Assembly (NCBI GenBank): GCA_963802215.1
Contig: CAWDHQ010000001.1
Coordinates: 1,674,001-1,738,000 of the forward strand
Source of the DNA: SHZI01 sp963802215
GTDB taxonomy: Bacteria; Pseudomonadota; Gammaproteobacteria; Steroidobacterales; GCA-2729495
Length of the DNA stretch: 64,000 nt
Direction of reading: 5' to 3'
The notes beneath the pieces were generated by a model. That model was not told the DNA's origin. It saw nothing but the letters and a program-made list of their open reading frames with translations, and searched no databases. The position numbers were made by a program, and so were the translations under genes. This document shows, piece by piece, positions 58,108-64,000 of this stretch (within the stretch, counting starts at the first letter, position 1; every line of letters begins with the position of its first letter).

Positions 58108-59775
58108 ATGGCTGCTGCCGAACAGACACTCCACGAACCGCTGCGACCTCCCGCCGAGGAGTTCACCCGGAGCATCGGCAACGATGCATCGCGCCGGGTG
58201 CTGCGCTTCGTCGGCGTGTTCCGCGCCGGGATCGCCGCGGCCATGCTGCTCATCGCCCTCGGCTTTCCCGTGTCGCCCATCCTCGGCACGCGGGATCCGG
58301 CGCTCTTCCTCACCACTGCCGCCATCTACAGCGCCTTCGCGCTCCTGGTCCTCGCGTGGCAGTGGCAACGACCCGTGATCCTGCCGCGGATCGCCCTGCT
58401 CGAGCTGGCGGCCGACGTCCTGGCGGTGACCCTGCTGATGCATGCCAGCGGCGGCGTCCAGAGCGGCATCGGCGGCCTGCTGGTGGTGTTCGTCGGCGCG
58501 GCGAGCCTCACCCTTCGTGGCCGGCAGGCGTTCTTCGCCGCCGCCGTGGCGGCTCTCGCCGTGCTGGCAGAGCAGGCCTTCAGCGTGCTCGACCGGAGCG
58601 CGCCCAGCGGCGAGTTCCTGGCGGCCGGGGTGCTCGGCGCCATCATCTTCATGATCGCGTCCGCCGCCTACCCGATGGCGCGGCGCCTGGAGGAGAGCGA
58701 GGCCCTGGCCCGCCAGCGGGGCATCGACCTGGCCAACCTGGCCCAGTTGAACGAGTACATCATCCAGAACCTGCGGGAGAGCATCGTCGTGGTGGACGAG
58801 GCCAACCGCATCCGGCTGATCAACCAGTCGGCCGCGGAGCACGCCGGCATCCGCACCCGGGAGCCGGGGCAGGACCTGGCCCGGCTCGCGCCCCACCTGT
58901 CCCGCATGCTCGCGGACTGGCGGCGGCAGGGAAACCCGCTGCTGCAGCCGCCCTCCTTCCTCTCGGCGGACGGCGCCACCCGCATCAACGCCTATCTCGC
59001 GCCCCTCGGCGGCCGGGAGGACGGGCCGGTGCTGATGTTCCTGGAGGACGCGGGACTGCTGGCCCAGAAGGTCCAGCAGACCAAGCTGGCGGCGCTCGGG
59101 CGCCTGTCGGCGAGCATCGCCCACGAGATCCGCAATCCCGTCGGCGCCCTCTCCCACGCCAGCCAGCTGCTGGACGAGTCGCCCGGGCTCAGCCCCGACG
59201 ACCGCCGCCTCATCGACATCATCCAGACCAACTCCCGGCGGGTGAGCGAGATCGTCGAGAACGTGCTGCAGCTGTCGCGCCGTGAAAACAGCCGTCCCGA
59301 GCTTATCTACCTCAGCAGCTGGACCCGGGAATTCGCCGCCGAGTTCAGCTCCACCCTCGAGCTCTACGAGGGCCAGGTCACCGTCGCCCCGGCCGAGGAC
59401 GTGGAGGTCCGCATGGACCCCGGCCACCTGCGCCAGATCGTCTGGAACCTGTGCGAGAACGCCGTGAAGTACGGCAGCGTCACCGGCGGCATCGCGGTCG
59501 AAATCAGCTTTGGCCGCCTGCCCGGCACCCGTCGCCCCTACCTGGAAGTCGCGGACTCGGGTCCCGGCATCCCGCCGGAGATGCGCGACCAGATCTTCGA
59601 GCCCTTCGCCACCGGGCGGAACGGCGGCACGGGCCTCGGGCTGTTCATCTCCCGGGAGCTCTGCGAGTGCAACCGGGCCGCGCTGATCCACGAACCCCGG
59701 CAGAGTCGTGGCAAGGGCGGCGGTGGCAGCATCTTCCGCATCGTCTTCGCCGACCCCGGCCGTTGGGAGAGCTGA
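58108..59775 (+). CDS. pilS: Sensor histidine kinase PilS
   Basis: 555 residues from ATG 58108. About six hydrophobic segments between residues 30 and 190 (for example AGIAAAMLLIALGFPV and GVLGAIIFMIASAAYPM) are followed by a PAS-like region (LNEYIIQNLRESIVVVDEAN). The kinase core has SIAHEIRNPVGALSHASQLL (H-box), IVWNLCENAVKYG (N-box), DSGPGIPPEM and GGTGLGLFIS. PilS phosphorylates PilR and controls pilin expression in Pseudomonas and Xanthomonas relatives. It runs divergently from sucC and lies 2 bases upstream of pilR. Confidence 0.93.
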   Translation: MAAAEQTLHEPLRPPAEEFTRSIGNDASRRVLRFVGVFRAGIAAAMLLIALGFPVSPILGTRDPALFLTTAAIYSAFALLVLAWQWQRPVILPRIALLELAADVLAVTLLMHASGGVQSGIGGLLVVFVGAASLTLRGRQAFFAAAVAALAVLAEQAFSVLDRSAPSGEFLAAGVLGAIIFMIASAAYPMARRLEESEALARQRGIDLANLAQLNEYIIQNLRESIVVVDEANRIRLINQSAAEHAGIRTREPGQDLARLAPHLSRMLADWRRQGNPLLQPPSFLSADGATRINAYLAPLGGREDGPVLMFLEDAGLLAQKVQQTKLAALGRLSASIAHEIRNPVGALSHASQLLDESPGLSPDDRRLIDIIQTNSRRVSEIVENVLQLSRRENSRPELIYLSSWTREFAAEFSSTLELYEGQVTVAPAEDVEVRMDPGHLRQIVWNLCENAVKYGSVTGGIAVEISFGRLPGTRRPYLEVADSGPGIPPEMRDQIFEPFATGRNGGTGLGLFISRELCECNRAALIHEPRQSRGKGGGGSIFRIVFADPGRWES

Positions 59776-59777
59776 CC

Positions 59778-61142
<1,365 letters not shown>

Positions 61143-61150
61143 CGCTGGTG

Positions 61151-61163
61151 GTCACAATGTGAC
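61151..61163. promoter_or_regulatory. Inverted repeat upstream of pilin promoters
   Basis: GTCAC-AAT-GTGAC, 30 to 45 bases upstream of the first sigma-54-like site, could be an activator-binding half-site pair (inference). Confidence 0.35.
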
Positions 61164-61192
61164 GCTCCGGGTCCGGCCGGGGCCGGACCGGG

Positions 61193-61209
61193 TTGGAACT
61201 TATGTTGCA
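61193..61209 (+). promoter_or_regulatory. Candidate sigma-54 promoter 1 for pilA
   Basis: TTGGAACTTATGTTGCA: GG at 61195-61196 and GC at 61207-61208 are exactly 10 bases apart, and TTGCA matches the -12 element fully. The start of transcription would be near 61220, giving a leader of about 154 bases. Confidence 0.55.
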
Positions 61210-61285
61210 CCGCCCGACACAGCGCAAGGCCCGGCAGTCAATTTTCGCAAGCGGATCAATGACCTGAATGCCAGCCTGCGGCGCC

Positions 61286-61301
61286 TGGCATGGAACCTGC
61301 A
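61286..61301 (+). promoter_or_regulatory. Candidate sigma-54 promoter 2 for pilA
   Basis: TGGCATGGAACCTGCA: GG at 61287-61288 and GC at 61299-61300, again 10 bases apart, with the consensus TGGCA at -24. The leader would be about 62 bases, closer to typical pilA genes. Confidence 0.6.
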
Positions 61302-61373
61302 ACATTCCCCGCGCAGGCTTCGGCCGCAGCTGATTCCGACCACGATCTTTAACTGCATCAGGAGAACGCACAC

Positions 61374-61856
61374 ATGACGAAGAATCTTCAAAAGGGCTTC
61401 ACGCTCATCGAGTTGATGATCGTGGTCGCCATCATCGGCATCCTGGCGGCCATCGCGATCCCGGCCTACCAGGACTACACGATCCGCTCCCAGGTGACGG
61501 AAGGCCTGAGCCTGGCCTCCGCCGTCAAGACCTCCGTCGCTGAAGTCTATGCCGACACTGGCGCGTGGCCCGCGCTGCTTGAGGACGCCGGTATCGACGA
61601 CTCGCCGGTCGGCAAGTACGTCACAGGTATCACCGTTGATGAAGGCACGATCGTGATCGAGTACGGCGACCAGGCCAACGCCAACATCGCCGGCGAGACG
61701 CTGTCCCTGAAGCCGCTGCTCAGCGAGAACAACGACGTCGTCTGGCTCTGCGGCCTGAAGTCGGCGCCGGCTGGCACCATGACGGATTCGTCTGGTGATG
61801 CCGACACGACGCTGCTGGACAAGTACCTGCCCAGCAACTGCCGCGACGACAGCTAA
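61374..61856 (+). CDS. pilA: Type IV major pilin PilA
   Basis: 160 residues. Class IVa leader MTKNLQKG cut before FTLIELMIVVAIIGILAAIA (Glu5 of the mature protein), then PAYQDYTIRSQVTEGLSLAS. The C-terminal disulfide loop lies between WLCGLK and SNCRDDS. AGGAGA is 10 bases upstream. Pilin is exported, cleaved and methylated by PilD and assembled by PilB. A strong terminator follows. Confidence 0.96.
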   Translation: MTKNLQKGFTLIELMIVVAIIGILAAIAIPAYQDYTIRSQVTEGLSLASAVKTSVAEVYADTGAWPALLEDAGIDDSPVGKYVTGITVDEGTIVIEYGDQANANIAGETLSLKPLLSENNDVVWLCGLKSAPAGTMTDSSGDADTTLLDKYLPSNCRDDS

Positions 61857-61904
61857 TCAGGGTGCTCGAGGCCCGGATCACTGGGCCTGAGTCCTGGACT
61901 ACCG

Positions 61905-61938
61905 AGGCCCCTGCCGCAAGGCAGGGGCCTTTCCTTTT
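61905..61938 (+). terminator. Rho-independent terminator after pilA
   Basis: AGGCCCCTGCC-GCAA-GGCAGGGGCCT is an 11-bp perfect stem with a GNRA-type loop, followed by TTCCTTTTCC. Clean intrinsic terminator, 49 bases after the pilA stop. Confidence 0.93.
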
Positions 61939-62147
61939 CCGGGCGGGCCTTTTTTGGCCCCGGGACAGATAAATCCGCGAAACTGCCGACCTGGCCGGTT
62001 GCGCCGGCCGGGGTTCCTTAGTAAGACTACACTTACCGTAACGCAGGCGTTTGGGGCGCAGGACCAGGGCTGGTCAGCTGCGGGCCTGCTGGGGGCCGCC
62101 TCCTTTTGGGCCCCCCGGATGGATCCTGGGAATACGCAAGGACTTTA

Positions 62148-63875
62148 ATGGCCGTTTCCGCCACCAATTCCGCCCTGAGCGGCCTCTCGAGGCGGCTCGT
62201 CCAGGACGGCCTGATCCCCGAGGACGCGGTCCTGCAGGCGCTCAAGGGCGCCCAGGCCCAGCGCATCACCCTCGTGGCCTACCTGGTGGGCCGCCAGATG
62301 ATCGAGGCCCGGAAGATCGCGGTCGCCGCCGCCTCCGAGTTCGGCGTGCCCCTCCTGGACCTGGACGCCATGGACCTGGACATGGAGGCCGTCAAGTCGG
62401 TTGACCAGCGCCTGCTGGCCAAGCACCAGGTGCTGCCCCTCGTCCTCCGCGGCAAACGGCTCTTCCTGGCCGTCTCCGATCCCACCGACCTCCCGGCCAT
62501 CGACGAGATCAAGTTCCAGTCCGGCATGCGGGTGGATCCCATCATCGTCGAGCAGGACAAGTTGGCGGCGATGGTCGGCAAGGCCCTCGAGGCCGTCGAC
62601 ACCTCCATGTCGAACTTCGCCGAGGACGATTTCGATCTCGAAAGCCTGGAGGTCAGCGGCGGCGACGACGAGCTGGTGGGCGACGACGTGGCCCGGGACG
62701 ACGTGGAAGACGCGCCGGTGGTGCGCTTCGTCAACAAGATCATGCTGGACGCGATCAAGCGCGGCGCGTCGGACATCCACTTCGAGCCCTACGAGAAGAT
62801 GTACCGGGTGCGCACCCGGCTGGACGGTGTTCTGAAGCAGGTGGCGGCGCCGCCGCTCGCCCTGTCCAACAAGGTGACGGCCCGCCTCAAGGTCATGTCC
62901 CGGCTCGACATCGCCGAGCGCCGCGTGCCCCAGGACGGCCGCATCAAGCTCCGGCTCTCCAAGAACCGCGCCATCGACTTCCGCGTCAACACCTGCCCGA
63001 CCCTCTTCGGCGAGAAGGTGGTGCTGCGTATCCTCGATCCCACGGCTGCCAAGCTCGGCATCGAGGTGCTGGGCTACGAGGACTTCCAGCGCAAGCTCTA
63101 CCTGGACGCGCTCGCCAAGCCCTACGGCATGATCCTGGTGACGGGCCCCACGGGCAGCGGCAAGACGGTGTCCCTGTACACCGGCATCAACATCCTGAAC
63201 ACCGAGGACCGGAACATCTCCACCTGCGAGGACCCGGTCGAGATCAACGTGCCGGGCATCAACCAGGTGAACGTCAACCCGAAGGTCGGACTGCACTTCG
63301 CCACGGCGCTGAAGGCCTTCCTGCGCCAGGACCCCGACGTGATCATGGTCGGCGAGATCCGGGACCTGGAGACGGCCGAGACGGCCATCAAGGCCGCCCA
63401 GACGGGCCACCTGGTGCTTTCCACCCTGCACACGAACGACGCGCCCCGCACCCTGACCCGCATGGTGGACATGGGCGTCAAGCCCTACGCCATCGCCACC
63501 TCGGTGCACCTGATCATCGCCCAGCGGCTGGCCCGCCGGCTCTGCGAGCAGTGCAAGGAGCTCCGGGACATCCCGGAGGAGGCGCTCCTCCAGGAGGGCT
63601 TCACCCACGAGCAGGTCCAGGGCGGCCTCCGGATCTTCGGCCCGGTGGGCTGCAAGCAGTGCAATGACGGCTACAAGGGCCGGGTGGGCATCTACCAGGT
63701 CATGCCGGTCACCGAGGCCATCGGGCGGATCATCCTGGAGGGCGGCAATGCGGTGCAGATCGAGGCCCAGTCCATCAAGGACGGGGTCTGGACGCTGCGC
63801 CGCTCTGCACTGCACAAAGTCATGAACGGCGTCACAAGTCTCGAGGAAATCAACAGGGTTACCATAGAGTCTTGA
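62148..63875 (+). CDS. pilB: Type IV pilus extension ATPase PilB
   Basis: 575 residues from ATG 62148 (AAGGA 6 bases upstream). N-terminal GspE N1-like domain, then FVNKIMLDAIKRGASDIHFE and PYEKMYRVRTRLDGVL, and the motor: GMILVTGPTGSGKTVSLYTG (Walker A), RNISTCEDPVEINVPGINQV (Asp box), DPDVIMVGEIRDLETAETAI (Walker B) and GHLVLSTLHTNDA (His box). The zinc site is CEQCKE...CKQCNDG. Powers pilus extension. A family B pair lies between it and the next gene. Confidence 0.97.
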   Translation: MAVSATNSALSGLSRRLVQDGLIPEDAVLQALKGAQAQRITLVAYLVGRQMIEARKIAVAAASEFGVPLLDLDAMDLDMEAVKSVDQRLLAKHQVLPLVLRGKRLFLAVSDPTDLPAIDEIKFQSGMRVDPIIVEQDKLAAMVGKALEAVDTSMSNFAEDDFDLESLEVSGGDDELVGDDVARDDVEDAPVVRFVNKIMLDAIKRGASDIHFEPYEKMYRVRTRLDGVLKQVAAPPLALSNKVTARLKVMSRLDIAERRVPQDGRIKLRLSKNRAIDFRVNTCPTLFGEKVVLRILDPTAAKLGIEVLGYEDFQRKLYLDALAKPYGMILVTGPTGSGKTVSLYTGINILNTEDRNISTCEDPVEINVPGINQVNVNPKVGLHFATALKAFLRQDPDVIMVGEIRDLETAETAIKAAQTGHLVLSTLHTNDAPRTLTRMVDMGVKPYAIATSVHLIIAQRLARRLCEQCKELRDIPEEALLQEGFTHEQVQGGLRIFGPVGCKQCNDGYKGRVGIYQVMPVTEAIGRIILEGGNAVQIEAQSIKDGVWTLRRSALHKVMNGVTSLEEINRVTIES

Positions 63876-63903
63876 TATCTTGTGGTCGCGCTGGGCGGCG
63901 CTC

Positions 63904-63959
63904 GTAGGAGCGCCTTCAGGCGCGACCGGTTTCGGGGTCGCGCCTGAAGGCGCTCCTAC
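63904..63959. repeat. Family B inverted pair after pilB
   Basis: GTAGGAGCGCCTTCAGGCGC form at 63904-63926 and its inverted copy at 63937-63959, 29 bases after the pilB stop. Confidence 0.9.
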
Positions 63960-63985
63960 TAAGGATTTTTTGGGGTTTGCGGGCC

Positions 63986-64000
63986 ATGGCCAACGGCGTT
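63986..64000 (+). CDS. Probable start of pilC, cut by window edge
   Basis: ATG followed by four codons (MANGV). The call rests on the usual pilB-pilC order alone; a ribosome site is not obvious (AAGGA lies 21 bases upstream). Confidence 0.35.

Noticed and set aside
61171..61188. GTCCGGCC-GG-GGCCGGAC as terminator of pilR
   Set aside because: The loop is too short and no T-run follows.

Overview
The window reads as high-GC gammaproteobacterial chromosome. The block from csrA to pilB carries tRNA-Ser-csrA, alaS-recX-recA, pncC, mutS, aspS, clpB-pgeF-rluD / bamD, nadE-sucD-sucC and pilS-pilR-pilA-pilB. The adjacency of bamD, nadE, sucDC and the pilus regulators resembles Xanthomonadales/Lysobacterales, and the abundant GTAGGAGC hairpins fit that group. 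The family-level placement is inference from gene order and repeats only.

Left part (1 to about 27.2 kb) is an accessory island. A five-gene minus-strand operon (DUF6361-like protein, double-HKD phospholipase-D-like protein, SF2 helicase, AddB-like PD-(D/E)XK nuclease, AddA/UvrD-like helicase running off the edge) is tightly overlapped and looks like a nuclease-helicase defence system that I cannot match to a named one. It is followed by a VPLPA-CTERM secreted protein, an RHH/DUF4258-like pair with a palindromic operator, and a module of ParB-methyltransferase, DUF5681, DUF3489, DUF2924 and a large serine recombinase. Next come a broken Mrr-like nuclease coupled to an AAA-TOPRIM (DUF4435-like) protein, and an 88-aa protein plus 847-aa GHKL ATPase facing an RHH-regulated amino-group DNA methyltransferase. 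The island edge is marked by the 3' half of a tRNA-Arg(CCU)-like gene at 27.1 kb.

From 28.3 kb the core begins: tRNA-Ser(GCU), csrA, then an insertion of toxin-antitoxin genes (Xre/MbcA-RES, a RelB/ParE-like pair, an orphan antitoxin and a hybrid antitoxin) before alaS-recX-recA. Housekeeping genes continue to the end, broken by a RAYT transposase at 38.4 kb.

The most striking feature is two families of palindromic repeats confined to the core. Family A (core GGTACCGGACACTTAG, next to the RAYT gene) forms REPIN-like palindromes of about 106 bp, one of them a perfect 107-bp palindrome. These lie so close to genes that they supply stop codons (reading KVPDT-stop) for mutS, a lipase-like gene and an AraC-type regulator, and probably the start of mutS (reading MSGTF). 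Family B (GTAGGAGCG hairpins with compensatory stem changes) supplies the stop codons of csrA, recX and aspS and the last residues and stop of sucC, and is inserted in frame inside recX, clpB and pilR. One family A element carries a complete family B palindrome in its centre.
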